DNA of 64,000 nt, from contig LSRX01000841.1 in the NCBI GenBank assembly GCA_001939145.1, positions 7,986 through 71,985 on the forward strand, written 5' to 3'. The position numbers and the translations under genes were made by a program. The DNA comes from Symbiodinium microadriaticum (Eukaryota > Sar > Dinophyceae > Suessiales > Symbiodiniaceae). This document shows positions 44,926 through 56,882 of this stretch, in pieces. Below the pieces are notes generated by a model. The model was not told the DNA's origin and ran no database searches. It saw only the letters and a list, made by a program, of their open reading frames with translations. Positions within the stretch are counted from its first letter, which is position 1, and each line of letters begins with the position of its first letter.

Positions 44926-46607
44926 GAAAAAACGCACAACGATAAACACATATCAGCGAGACGCAAGGCTGTCAAGAATCCGACTATCTCCAAGCGATTG
45001 AGAGCCGAGTGCCCGGCAACCCTTTCTGAAACGCTAAGAAACAAGCACATCCTCATGGAGCTGCTTGTCACCCACCTTGTTGATGTAGCTCTGAACCAGT
45101 CCCTGCGCTTCCTGACCTGCGAGATGGCTTCGACTGTTAGTCGTGGGAGTGATGCTTCTGAGATAGCTACCGAAGGGGATTCCTGTCCTCGCTGAAAGCC
45201 TTAGTTGGCAATACGAGTCCAAAATGTGTCAAGCCTCTTGTGAAACAGGACTTGGATCTGGGCACAGCCCTGAAAGCTCGAAATTTGACTTCCAGCTTGG
45301 TCTTGCAGGACAGCTAGGCTCTGTGCAAACATTGAGGTGTTCACCCTAAAGACAAAAGCCATAAACCTGCGCCCTCAAACCCCAAGCCCTCATCTGCCTC
45401 GATCCGGAAACATCTCTGCCCAGGTGAGGATCTTTGCAACGCAGCGGTGAAGATCTGCTGCGCAGGGTATGCCTCCGAGCTACGGGCTTTGAATGTCGGG
45501 CCCTTCGCCGTCTGTGGATAAGGGTTTCGGGCTCGAGCTTTCCACAGGTAATGAAGGGTCCTGCCAGCTTTCGAGTTCCCAGCACCGCTTATGGGCCCTC
45601 TAGTGCTTGGAAGACAGAGCAGAAGTCACAAGCCTGAATTTTAATGTGAGGGTTTAGGTGTGGCTTTGGATGGGGCCATGGAACTTCGAAGCTAAAGCTG
45701 AATCACAGATAGTGAGTTGTGGTCGAAAAGCTGTGCACAATCGATTCGTCGAAGCTTGCGCCCTAGAGAGGTTGTTTATGATGCTGTCGTACTGTGATCG
45801 CCTGCTACATAGACTCATACCCACGCCAGATACTTTGCTACTATACTGTTCGATGAACATCCTCATCAGAAGCAGCGGCAGTCTCCATAAACCATACACC
45901 TCTCACCTTTAAACCGGCGACCTCAAAGCCTGAACACGCATCCTGCATCCGTGAACACTCTCATCCTAGAGCCGAGACTGTGAGCCCGCCTTCGTCGGCT
46001 AGGAGCTTGCCCAGGGAATTGGAGGAGGACTGCAGCAAACCTCGGATTGTAGATTCTCTTCATGTGGTTTTCTGGTTTGCACTAGCTTTGCTGCCTGTGG
46101 GCTAGGCTTTTTTGGGCCTTATATAATGTACCGATTTCTGTTCTACCTGCACAACTCTACAAATGAGACCCCGACCCTCTCTGGGAATTTACGGTACTGG
46201 TTTGCCAGACATCATGGGTTTACGGACCAGCTCTCGTCTGCAAACGCGTCTGCCAAGAAGCTGTCCAGGTCGGCACGGAGGCTGTGAGCTGGGTTGAGAG
46301 CACCCTCACCTCCATCTTTGATCTTGAGATGCGGAGCAATGCTCTAGATGCCACGACTTCTCCAAACAAAACGCCCGTCACGGTGAGAATCCCTATTGTA
46401 GGTCAGGGATGTGCAGAGCACGGGAACAGCCGGCCTGGTGCTTCCAACATGTAGATCCCATCCAGGAAGTTGATCTTGCACCTCAGCAGAACGACCTGCG
46501 AGTCTTCTAAAACCGACGACATCAGAGCAGACTGCAGGGAGCCCTGCTTGCAGTCATGCAAAATTACATCAGTATATGTGAAGTCTTTACCTGCACATTA
46601 TTGCCTG

Positions 46608-47015
46608 TGCCAGTAGCTGCAAAGCTGAAGTCTCGACAAGCGGCCAGACCTGCTCGGCCCAGTCTTTGCCAAAGGCCTCCGATTGACTCTCCTAAGTATC
46701 AGACCGAGACTGCGCCAGCATGAGATGCTTGCCCGACTACAGGCCGCGGGCGACTTCTCCGGCCGAGTTTCCGCATGTCGCAGCATTTGGCTGACCTCTT
46801 GCCTGAGAAGTTCTGGGAGATGGACGACAGTCAGGCGCACGCTAATTTCATTTATACGCAGGAAGTCTCTCACATCTGTAGGCCTAGACAGATCTGCGAG
46901 TCTGGACCCCGAATCGGATCGATACTACTCTGAGGCGAGCAACTTCAGAGTCTCCACCTGTCGCTGGAGAAGCTCCTCCATGTCGTCCCGGGTTGCCTTT
47001 ACCTTTGGGTCCGGC
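46608..47015 (-). CDS. Three helical exons of the large minus-strand gene
   Basis: About 47010-46955: TRDDMEELLQRQVETLK, donor CAG|GTGGAG. 46883-about 46735, after CCTACAG: VRDFLRINEISVRLTVVHLP, then ELLRQEVSQMLRHAETRPEK. 46684-46608: SEAFGKDWAEQVWPLVETSA, then LQLLAQAIMC before AG|GTAAAG. Each is bounded by convincing splice signals and is helical. Confidence 0.55.
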
Positions 47016-47829
47016 GGGCTTCAAAGAACTTCCTTTTCTCATCTACCCTAAACCCTAAACCCTAAACCAATCTACGGGAGATCCGGCTCCTTCACGATGG
47101 CAGCTGAATGCTATGCTTCCTCTGGCCATAATTCCGTCCCGGCGGCTGCACCAAGCGCGCCCAAATAGGTCGTCATGAGCCCCACATTCCTCCAGATACT
47201 GCCTCGATGACAGCAGGCAGAGCAGCCACGGCCCACGTGGCTACTTCGGCGCTTTCTTTGGATATGGAGTATATAAGCTCAAACCCAGTCGCATGATCAC
47301 GAACCTACTCCGCCCACGAACCCTGAACCCAAAAGCCCCGAAAGACCCGCAATTCAAACCTTCGAAGATGGAGCAAAGGTGCGGATGGCTTCGAGGTCCT
47401 CGCAATCTCCGCCCATCAGCTTCACTCGAAGCCCATCTCGCGCAGATGAAAGCATGCGCTCGATCTTCACCTGCGGGCTTCGGGTTTAGGATTTAGGGTT
47501 TAGGGGTTTTCCCTGAACCCTAAACTACTAAAACCTCATCGCGACAGCACGAACCCGGAGGCGTTCAGTCTTGGGTCGAGTGCGAAAACTTGGACTGAGA
47601 GCTTTTTTTTGTCGTGGCGTACATAAGAGCACGCGCCGATTTCCGATTCTGAAGGGTTTCTTTGGGGAGGGTGTGGCGCTAGCCTTGCTTTTTGATGTCA
47701 GCACGTAGCCGACCACCTGTGCGGGCTCCACCCCGTCATGGTCTCGGCTTAAGCTGGACTTCGATTTACTCATCATCGTGTCCTAGTGAAGCTGCGGTAG
47801 TGTGGGTTTACTGAGCCCCTTGCTCAAAG

Positions 47830-48318
47830 CATACCTCGGTGGGCGGAAGATCTCTGTGGCATTGACCAGAGAAGCACTGGATGTCCAATCCGGATGGTAC
47901 ACGTCGACGAAACGTCTTGTAAGGTGCCCTCCCTTGTACTTCTCGACACTCTGCAACATCCAGCTGATTGTGTCGAGGCATTCCTGAGCAAACGCAAGAG
48001 GAACTTGATGTCAGCAGCCGGGCATCAGCAGTTTATTCTGCTCTTCGGGCATGTGACTTGGCCTGCTGCCCAACACATCCTGCACCTGCACCTACTGGAT
48101 GTCGGAACTGCTGAGGAAGGGCACATTTAGCCAGGCAAATGGGTCATGGTGTCACTTGAGCGTCTTTGCTGCTTAGCATCATCGTTGGAATCCGTATCTC
48201 TGAAGCATTCCTGAAGCCGCGAATACACCTCCTCGCGGGCACAATCCAATTTCTCCTCCGCTGTCGTCGTCTCCACACCAAGCTGGCGGAGGTTCGGAAG
48301 TGCCTGCTCAGTGCACAC
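47830..48318 (-). CDS. Exons following the G domain
   Basis: 48318-48140 reads MCTEQALPNLRQLGVETTTA, then EEKLDCAREEVYSRLQECFR. 47987-47836 reads FAQECLDTISWMLQSVEKYK, GGHLTRRFVDVYHPDWTSSA, then NATEIFRPP before AG|GTATGC. These come directly after the G-domain exons and may form its helical extension, as in large GTPases, but no diagnostic motif is seen. Confidence 0.5.
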
Positions 48319-48719
48319 GAAGAGTCACCGGTATGCAGAAGTCACAAGTCTGTACTCGGTTCCTCGCTTTTTCACAGTAATCTACTGGTACTTTCCTCAC
48401 TGGCAAGGCGGCACAGCTCGCATTTCCGGCCCTGTTCTTTCAATCGGGCTGGTTTGGCCTCCACCTTGGTGAAGAAGAAGGAAACCATGCCGCGATGCTT
48501 CCTGGATGAGGGCTTTGGTACGGGAGGCAGGTTTCGGTCTTCAGAGTTTGAAGGATTTCTTCGCCAAGCGCGAAAGGTGCTCTGTAGGTTAGCGGGCTAC
48601 ATAGGCAGCAGCCGTGCCAGAGTATAAGACTGAGCAGGAAGCTCTAGGAACAGCGTGCCTTCAAAGCGAGCTAATTAGTGCTGCATGTTCTTGTGGTCCA
48701 CACTCGCTGCATTACTTCA

Positions 48720-48841
48720 GGCAGGCTGCTTCGGATAGTCTGGAAGAACTTCACGAATTGCAGCGGCCATCTGCCGAAGAATGTGAGCTCTTTCAGACTG
48801 GAAGGTTACGCAGTTGATCAGAATGACAAAGCGCATCATCC
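48720..48841 (-). CDS. G-domain continuation exon
   Basis: After TGTCGCAG it reads MMRFVILINCVTFQSERAHI, then LRQMAAAIREVLPDYPKQP. The hydrophobic strand RFVILIN followed by a polar loop and helix fits the strand that precedes the G4 region in TRAFAC GTPases. A canonical N/TKxD is not visible here. Confidence 0.5.
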
Positions 48842-49029
48842 TGCGACACAGGCAGCAAGCTGGGAAATCTAGGGCTTGGGGACATGATGGAATCAATTCG
48901 GGACTAACCAAGTACAAGTGTGTAGCACTTCATCGATTTCAGGGTCTTAGGGCTCGCGGCTTAAGTTTACATCGGGTGCTTACTGACTCGGACGAACTGC
49001 CATGTTGCCCTCGGATCCTGCATCCTTGT

Positions 49030-49132
49030 GCAAGCTTTTGGCAGGCTGCTGGTGTGGCGATGTCAATCTCATCTCCTCTTGTGTCGAACTGTCCCGGTGC
49101 ATCCACAATTACCACCTGGGTCTCATCTCTAA
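49030..49132 (-). CDS. G-domain exon with DxxG (G3)
   Basis: After TTGTTAG it reads ETQVVIVDAPGQFDTRGDEI, then DIATPAACQKLAQG before GGATGC. VVIVDAPG is a hydrophobic strand ending in DxxG, the G3/Walker B motif of GTPases. The following FDTRGDEID resembles the switch II of AIG1/septin-like GTPases (D-T-P-G-x-x-D-T-x-G). It lies 1.2 kb downstream of the P-loop exon on the same strand, as expected for a split G domain. Confidence 0.65.
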
Positions 49133-50329
49133 CAAGTAAGCAACACGGTTCGCAAATGCACCCTCGCATGCCAAATGATGGACTTCCGTAAAGATGTAGC
49201 TCGCTGCATGCACAGACATGCGCATCGAAGATCTTTGGGGCAGCGACCACGAACAAAGCACACATGAACAACACAAGGCGAGACTCAGTGGGATCTTCAA
49301 CGAAAGGGCTTAGTTAGGGTTTATAGGGTTTCAGGGGCTTAGGTTTACGGCTTAAGTAAGAGGAGCCTAAGTGTTGATCAAGCTCACTCACCCAGAATCG
49401 AAGTAAGACTCCGACGTTCCGGCCGCCAGGGTGCAACAACGCCTTGAGGCATCTCCTCAGGAAGCCAAAGTTAAGGGCTTAGGACTGGGGGTTTAGGGTA
49501 GGAGTGAACCGGTGCAGCTTGCATCTCCATGCCAACGCTTGCAGAGCCCAGCCGGGGTCTAAAGCGAGCCAAGGCTTAGCACTGACAGTGCGGCTTGTGG
49601 AAAAGCTCGAGCCCGGCCCTTCGGATGCTTGGCTTGTCTTCACGAAACACAACTCTCACTCAGAACCTCGAACTCAAACGAAGCTTGACCCCCCGAATTT
49701 CGTTACGGAGGTGCAGATTCATTGAACAAGTCCGGCCGAGCTTCGTTTCGGAGCTGAGCTTGTGCCCAATACTGAAGCCCTCAATCGGACACTCGGCCAC
49801 CTTGGTGGAGGCTACGGGATCCTTCATGGCTTCATATAAGGGCGTTCAAGGAGCTCCTGTTCACTGTTCCTTTCTACGGTTACTATGAGGGCTTTAGGGT
49901 GTTAGGACTCCGGCTCCAGGGCTGTGACTTCAGGACTTTGGGGTTAATATAGGGGCCCTAGTATAATTAGAATGAGGTTGCGGGGCCAATTACACTATAA
50001 GTATAATCAGGAACCCCCAATATAGTATGTTTACTTATTTAGGCCCGTATACAGCAGAGTTACCAGTTTGGGGTTCTGACCTATGATGCCCGCACCTATG
50101 AACCATGGAAGCTTCGAGCTTCGGTGCTCACGATAGCAGCCTGAGACCTGAAGTCTCAGATCAAGCCTCCCTAAAACCTCAAAGTCTAAAGAAAGCCTAC
50201 CAATACAGATCCCAGGGACATACACATCCTTGGGCCGTCCATCAACGGTGAGAGTCTTGGGAAGAAGCCGCTGCCCTGGATGTCAAGCAGTAGCAATCTC
50301 TGCAACTATATCAGACAATGAAGTCACCT

Positions 50330-50741
50330 AGCGTCGTGTCAGCTGTCTCCAGCCTGCCAGCGTGTGGATAAAGCAAGTCTTGCCGGATCCGGTACTGCCC
50401 AAGAGCATAATCACGTTCTCATCCTTGGCAGCTGTCCTCAGCGGAGGCACGGAAACCAGGTCAACTAACACGCAAACATGATCCCCGCAGAGGTACAAAA
50501 GCCATTCGACTGAAACAGCATCTTCGGATGAGGGAAGTTCTCGAATGAGGACTTCTGAATATAGACCCCTTCCCCCAACAGTGGAGACCTCCTTCCAAGC
50601 AATCCTTTGCGGCCAAGTTCGAGGAACGATGGAGGAATTGACTTCGAAAATCTGTCCAAGGGTCACAGCGTGGTCAGACTCCTCAATTACCTTTGCCAAG
50701 CGGTCGAGGTCCTGATTCATGCATGAAAGGTTTCGGGCTTT
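50330..50741 (-). CDS. G-domain exon(s) with P-loop (G1)
   Basis: The upstream part, after ATCAG, reads DLDRLAKVIEESDHAVTLGQ. The downstream part reads VPPLRTAAKDENVIMLLGST then GSGKTCFIHTLAGW (P-loop GxxxxGKT). With the G3 exon at 49.1 kb this indicates a P-loop GTPase/ATPase of unassigned family. TAG follows in frame at about 50330, so the exon probably ends earlier, perhaps at a GC donor after IHTL. A second exon between the two parts is possible. The SAM exon upstream and coiled-coil exons downstream suggest a scaffold GTPase. Confidence 0.6.
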
Positions 50742-50929
50742 CAAGGTCTAACTGTAGGGTTCATCAAACGCATCTGGGATGCTGAAATATTCAACATATC
50801 GGACCCCATAAGGCGAGCCGCCAAGCCGGTCTTCTTGGGGGTATCGCTGGCTCCGGGCGAGGTGAAGTCAAGATCTTCGTTCACAAGCAACCAATCCTCT
50901 GACCTCGGGGCTTTGAAGGGGCTTGGGGC

Positions 50930-51125
50930 TTTAGAGGTTTAGAGTTTAGAGTTTGGGGTTTTGGGTTTAGGGTTTAGGGGTTATAGGGGTTTAGGGGTTT
51001 AGGGGTTTAGGGGTTTAGGGTTTAGGGTTCGTGNGGTTTAGGGTTTAGGGGTTATAGGGGTTTAGGGGTTTAGGGGTTTAGGGGTTTAGGGTTTAGGGTT
51101 CGTGCTTCAGGGTTCAGGGTCTGTA
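50930..51125 (+). repeat. 71-bp tandem duplication of TTTAGGG/TTTAGGGG units
   Basis: The unit ending TTTAGGGTTTAGGGTTCGTG occurs twice, 71 bp apart (TTCGTG at 51028 and 51099), with an undetermined base at 51034. The run of G triplets and quadruplets is G-quadruplex-prone on the plus strand. Confidence 0.85.
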
Positions 51126-52139
51126 GGGTCCTGGGCTCAAGGTTCAATTCTTTCAAAAGCACGTTACAGGGTTATACTTTGTATCTACCTGTAGCATCGG
51201 GCTTGAGGCTCTAGGACGCAAGGTTGGGGAGATTGCTTATGCGATCGGGTGTAAGCCGAACGCCACACGCAGCTTAACGTACCAGCTACTGTAAAATGCA
51301 ACCCGTTTAACCTCCTGGAATCGAAGAACCTACAAGTTTTCGTAAGCTACGGCTAACTCCATATTCTGGCTCAAGCACCAAACCTAAGCCTGAAGCCGGA
51401 ACAGATCCACTAAACACTCCCTTTGATGGAGGCCCGGTACTGTTGAAAGCAGGCCCTTATGCTAAAAGTGAGAGGGGCGGCTGTCCTATGTTGTATACAC
51501 TACAACATCCTAAGATAGCATCCACAGCAAGCGCCCTAAACCCTAAACCCAAAATGGATCAGAATTTGGCAACTCCACAACCGCAACGGTTGACGCCGGA
51601 CGGGCCACCCGCAGGTCGAGTTGCCAGAGGAGTCTCTCGCCAGCTCCTGGGCCGCAAAAGTTGGAGTTCGCTCAGTTTGACAAGCAATCTCAAGACCCGA
51701 ATAGCGGGGACACCAAAACATGACGGCGCAGCGACCGTCCTATGTCGTTTGGCACACCGCACGTCGCCACATATGCGGTTTCGGGTTGGAGTCTCTAGAG
51801 AAGCAGACCCGAACATACATTTCCTGTCGAGATCATCCCAGGATGCAGAGTCAGGATGCACAAACTGTGAAGGTCAGGAATGAGCTTCAAGACTCGGTGT
51901 GGGATGAACATACCGATGTGTTGGAAAGGAGGCTTTTCAACTGCTCTCGTCTTGGCAGCGGGAGCACACGTACCTTTGTCGCATGTTTCGGCCAATCTTG
52001 GCGAAGCACTTTGCAATCCGACGCTTCTGCAACGAGAGCAACAGGCATGAAGTTGGACGGTCGAAGCGACAGCATTCCCAGCCACAACGTTGAGAGAATG
52101 CGTGCCAAGGTTCCGGTGGTGCCCTGCATGACAACTCCT

Positions 52140-52289
52140 CGCTATGACGATCTGGTGGATGAAAGACTGTCGCTGGTTCGGGAACAGCGTCTTCGCCATC
52201 GAGCTGTTCCACTTCCTCCTGGTACGTCTCCTGGATCTGCACTTCTCCATCGCGCTGTACCACTTCCTCCTGGTGCGTCTCCTGGACCT
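52140..52289 (-). CDS. Glu/Gln-rich exon with internal 45-bp duplication
   Basis: After the acceptor TTATTGCAG it reads VQETHQEEVVQRDGEVQIQE, then TYQEEVEQLDGEDAVPEPAT and VFHPPDRHSEE. The 15-residue unit QETxQEEVxQxDGE is duplicated in tandem. Acidic, probably disordered. It lies between the SAM exon and the G-domain exons on the same strand, so it may link them. The opposite strand is also open. Confidence 0.45.
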
Positions 52290-52710
52290 GCAATAAATCG
52301 CCGAAACCCTCAGCGACACCCCAAACCTGCAAACCACCTGGGGCGCGGCAGCTGGAAAGGCAACTCCACTGCACACTGCATAACGAAACAGGAATGGTTC
52401 CAGCGCATGAACTGAATTAGCCGAAGCTGTAGAACGGGCATACTTGTTAAAATCAGTCCAGCACTAGATTCGATCAAGAAGCCACCTCATCTGCGCACTG
52501 CGCAGTGCTGCTGTCCGGAGAGACAGAGTTTGTGGCCTCCACGATGGCCTTAAAGCCGCTCCAAGATCTGATCCAAATTAATCGACAGGCTGGGATGCCC
52601 AAGACAAGATCGCAGGACAGTCGGCGAAGCATGTTCGAAACGGTGGTAGCAGGAAGCAAGAGGATCCTGGGACTCTTGCACTATCGCTCAACTAGTAATC
52701 AGCTTCGCCT

Positions 52711-52836
52711 CTGCCTTGCAAGTCACCCGCCTCGTCTGAAGCGTCTGCCAGGGCACGCACGGAAGGACATTGTCGTCCCCGGATGCATCATCCCTCGCCT
52801 CCAAGTTGGCCTCATTCTCTGTCATGGCGCAAGATG
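52711..52836 (-). CDS. Possible acidic exon
   Basis: Reads MTENEANLEARDDASGDDNV, then LPCVPWQTLQTRR before CGG|GTGACT. A plus-strand frame over the same DNA (52824-53054, VPESRMHPEIQISGVPETNG) is also protein-like, so the strand is uncertain. Confidence 0.3.
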
Positions 52837-53423
52837 GAGATGGGGTTCAAGGGGTACCCGAAAGCAGAATGCACCCAGAGATTCAAATCTCTGGAGTTCC
52901 GGAGACAAACGGTTCCACAAGGACTCCCTTTCTGTTTTGTGAGACTGGCCCTGCAACGCAACCATCTCCGACACCAAGCCGCTTGCGTGATGCTGCTGTC
53001 ATCCTCCGTGGCCTCCCCTTCTGCCTCGCGATCACTCCAAGTCATGGGGAGTAGCATATGCACGAGTGCCCATGTATCTCAGAAACCGTCTGGTGGTCAT
53101 CCGGATCGCAGTTCAGCTCCTACTTTCTTGGGAATGAAGGCGCAAGGAAGGGGCCGCTGATTTGCAGCCCAGGGGCTGCTGATGTGTCGTCACTTGGCTC
53201 GCTGCTGGTAGCTACCGGCTCTGCCATGTCGGGCACCTGAATGCAGGGTTCGGAACTGAAGCTTCTGAGGCCTGAGGCTTGACGACATACGATGTCCCAA
53301 GCTGTCTTAAAGTCTTATGCAAGCCAGATGCACTGCCATGCAACTGCCTGTCTAATAAGAATCAGCGACCGGGAGAGAATCGACATTTCATGACCCACAT
53401 TGTAGACTTCTCGGCCCGGCAAC

Positions 53424-53684
53424 CTTCTTGGGCTCCTTCTCCAAGATGCGCAGCAGCTTGCTCTGGTGGCCCGGCAAGAGCCCACAGGCCTTCATGTCTT
53501 CTTGTCCCATGGCTCTTACATCTGCCATACTGTCATAGCCGCTCATGAAGAGCTTCTCGGCACAGAGCCATAGCTGGTGCTGTACCAGAAACTTCCACAA
53601 GTCTTGCCGCTCTTTGAGAAGCTTTGCCGTAAGTGGCTCGATCTCAAAGCGAGACATGTCGTCCTCCGTCATCTCCATCACGGC
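53424..53684 (-). CDS. SAM (sterile alpha motif) domain exon
   Basis: The exon runs from the acceptor GGTTCAG to the donor CCCAAGAAG|GTTGCC. It reads AVMEMTEDDMSRFEIEPLTA, then LWKFLVQHQLWLCAEKLFMS, GYDSMADVRAMGQEDMKACG and LLPGHQSKLLRILEKEPK. The five-helix layout, the central F-x-x-x-GYDS, the ED-x-K-x-x-G-x-x-PGH-x-x-KLL ending and the length of about 65 residues are those of SAM domains, which mediate protein or RNA binding and polymerisation. It precedes the E/Q-rich and G-domain exons on the same strand, so SAM may be the N-terminal domain of that gene. Confidence 0.7.
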
Positions 53685-54099
53685 CTGAACCGCGACACAC
53701 TTACAAACGTCGGCACGATTTCATGCTAGAGCCTAATGGAGGATGCAAGCAATATGGGCGATCAAACCTGAAGCCTAAACTTTCTGTTAAGGCTACAAGA
53801 TCAGCGAAAGAGTCCCAATGAATCCATGGCCCATGGACTTTCCAGCCTTGAGGCTGGTAACGCCGTCTGCAATCATGGAATCACCACATTGCTCTAGACC
53901 AAGCAATTGCAGCAATTCATGGCCCGCCACAGCCGCCATGGCTTCTAACAAAGAACTCACCTCCTATCTTCCCAAACTGAAGAGGCTTCCCAAACTGAAG
54001 AGGCTGCAGAAGTTGCGCAAGGAGGGCTCGTCACAACGTACCTGCTACCAAGCTGCAGCAATTCATAGCGGGGCATCCTGTCTCAAGGAACCTCCATCA

Positions 54100-54210
54100 G
54101 CCTCCCTAAACCCTAAACCCTAAACCCTAAATCCTAAACCTTAAACCCTAAATCCTAAACCCTAAACCCTAAATCCTAAACCCTAAATCCTAAACCCTGA
54201 ACCCCTAAAC
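54100..54210 (+). repeat. CCCTAAA/ATCCTAAA array
   Basis: About 12 near-perfect CCCTAAA and CCTAAAT units, one of the cleanest runs in the window. Confidence 0.9.
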
Positions 54211-54294
54211 CCTGGAACGGAAACACAGCGATCCAACACCAGGTCGCCAGGCCTGTTCCCGTCAGCTTCTGCTCGACAAAATTCGCCTTTCCCA

Positions 54295-54480
54295 GGGCTC
54301 AGTGGCAGGGTTTTAGGGTTTAAGGATTTAGGGTTTAGGGATGTTTAGGGTTTAGGGATGTTTAGGGTTTAGGGTTTAGGGTTTAGGGTGTAAGGTTATG
54401 GGCTTATAGGGCTTAGGGTTTAGGGCTTTGGGTGTAAGGTTTAGGGTCTAGGGTCTTGGGCTAGGGCCTCGGGAGGTTGG
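54295..54480 (+). repeat. TTTAGGG array
   Basis: Repeated TTTAGGG and GATGTTTAGGG units facing the CCCTAAA array at 54100-54210, giving an inverted layout over about 300 bp. Confidence 0.9.
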
Positions 54481-55315
54481 ATGCACGAGGAACCTTCCGT
54501 GCAAACTTCTGGCGATGGTTACACGCAAGGTGACAGGGCAAGCAGGAGCCTGATGTTTCTGCCCAAGACGATACAAACAACATGTTGGTCCTAAACCCCT
54601 AAAGCCCTAAACCCCTAAAACCCTGAACCTTTAAAGCCCTAAAGCCCTAAAGCCCTAAAGCCCTAAAACCCTAAAACCCCTAAAGCCCTAAAACCCTGAA
54701 CCTCTAAACCCTACAAACAGGGCTTCGGACGAAGAGCTGTGTGCCGGCCTCGGCTAGACAGGCAGGCCTGTAGGCCTGCCAGGCTCCCTCATCCAGCGCA
54801 GCTCCAAATTTAGAGAAAATTGTTTATACGGTTTTAGGGCTTAGGGATCTGAGTTTACAGGGTTTTTGATTTTTTATAGTGGTTTGGGTATATACGGTTT
54901 GGGGTTTAGGGTCTAGGGTTTAGGCTTGATAATATAAGTTTAGATCTTATCGGGGAATCGGGGAGTTAGGGTGGAAGGCCTAGGGCTTGCGTCATAAAGG
55001 CGTCTGGGACTGTTGGTGCAAGGTATTGCCCCGCTACTTGCAGAAAGACCCGCGTGGCACCTCTCAAAAAAGCCGCAATGGCTGCAGTGGACAGGGTTTA
55101 GGGTTTAGGGTTTAGGCTGGCCGGACTCTGCAAACTCGCTGCAAGGAGCCGCGTCAGCTTCAAATGTCAGCCACTGAAACCCACTTCCACCAAACCGGCC
55201 TCAACATAAACACAGATCTACACAAGATTAGGACCGCAAACAAACAAGTTGATTACGACCGCCTGGCAATCTGATTTGGACAACCGCCGACACTTAGAGT
55301 TGGGGGTTTTCTGAA

Positions 55316-55385
55316 ACTAGGGGACCCTAATATAGCACCCTTAATACTATAGGATCCTTATTATAAGGACCCCAAAGTAAGGGAA
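55316..55385. repeat. Short dispersed repeat, copy 1
   Basis: Contains ACCCTAATATAGCACCCTTA and ATACTATAGG, matched in reverse by 62650-62700 (ATATAGCACCCTTTACTAT). The flanks include small palindromes such as CTTATTATAAG. Confidence 0.45.
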
Positions 55386-56816
55386 AGTCCCAGTTAGGCG
55401 CCGGCTCCAGCCTCCTGATGCTACTTGGATTTCTTCTCCGACACTTCGTTACCCTAAACCCTAAACCCTAAACCGAAAACCCTAAACCGAAAACCCTGAA
55501 CCCCAAATTTCAAAAAGCTAAAGCAGCCAGGGGATCCTCAAACCTGCATAGGAGCTCTCAGTGTATTCACGGGGGCTCAGATGCGAAGTAGGGGTTTAGG
55601 GCTTGATAGAGTTTAGGGTTTAGGGTTTAGAGGTTCAGGGTTTTAGGGTTTAGGGTTTACGGTTTTTAGGGTCTAGGGTTTAGGATTTAGGGTAACGCGT
55701 CCCTGTTTTGTCACCTCCCAGACATGCCGGCGGCAGTCGCTGATAGGTCCAGGAAGGCACCTGGTGGTACCGCCGCTTCTTTCAGGGCCCCCAACACTGC
55801 AAAAACCCAAACCGTTCGGAGCAGGATGGGTTTTGCTTGCAGGTTGCAAGTTGCAGACTCTGATGGAATATGTTCGTCACTGAAGGTGTTTCCCAAACAT
55901 GAACAGATGCCCGAGTCTCGAGTAAGAAGACTAAGAAGGAAGTTATGACATATGCTCTATGTTCTGCACAAAAGCTTCATTACGAAGGGACTACTTATAT
56001 GGAGGTCCTGCGCCATTCCGCTTGTCTTCTTCTGCGGGGCAGATCCGAGCCATGGCTCCACCTTGGGGGAGTTCACAGAGGACACCACCCAGGAGGATCT
56101 TCCGTGTAGATGTCTGCAGTCGGGTTCACTCCAACCATCACCCTAGACCCTCAACCCGAAAGCCCATCGACCCTAAACCTGAAACCCTACTATCAAGCCC
56201 ATAATCCCCCTAAATCCTACTACCTCTACTACCGAACCGCACTTCAAACCTCGGCGGCGAGCCTGGCTGCTTCGAGCTCACGAAGGGGCAGTCGTCGGTG
56301 CGGGCCTCGCCGAGGTTAGCGCTTCCGGTTGCTATAGCAGTCCAAATAGACACCTTTATAGCAAAATACATAATTCAGGACCCTGAGAGCAGTATTGGAA
56401 ATAATTACGAGCATCCAGTACTCTTAGGGCTGAGAGGGTTTCTGTTATATGTATATAAATACTATAGATGAGCCGAAAAGCCTATTTTATTTAGTAAGGC
56501 TCCCATATTAGGGCCTAGGGCTTGGGGCTTACAGCTTTTACAAGGTTTGGGGGCTTGAGGGCTCATCGGGTGTCGGGCTGAAGACTTATAGGGTTTAGGG
56601 CTTATAGGGTTTATGGGGGTAAGAGGGTATAGGGTTTAGGGTTTATGGGTTTTAAGTTTCGGGCTTAAGGTTTGTGGGGCTGAGAGCTTATGTGGTTTAG
56701 GGTTCAGGACCGACTCACCGAACCTTAAGCTCTAAGTTGTCAGCCAGCCCCGGCCTAAGTGGGAGACCTCGCCGCCCGGAAGTCCTGAATAAGAAGCCCT
56801 ATAAACCCTACCTGGA

Positions 56817-56882
56817 CCCCAAAAGTATGTAGAATAATAGCTCTTTATGGGTTTTCGGCCGTTATTTTACCTACTTTTGGGG
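56817..56882. mobile_element. 66-bp inverted-repeat element, copy 2
   Basis: Starts CCCCAAAAGTATGTAGAATA and ends TTATTTTACCTACTTTTGGG G. The 21-bp ends are inverted repeats with two mismatches. Length equals copy 1 at 199-264, and the ends match, while the centre (about 20 bp) differs. This is as expected for a MITE or introner family. It lies in non-coding DNA between telomere-like arrays. Confidence 0.65.

Noticed and set aside
51350-51395. Possible relic of the dinoflagellate spliced leader (TTCTGGCTCAAG)
   Set aside because: Only about 11 of 12 bases match the leader end and the upstream GTAGCCAT part is not aligned; expected by chance in 64 kb.
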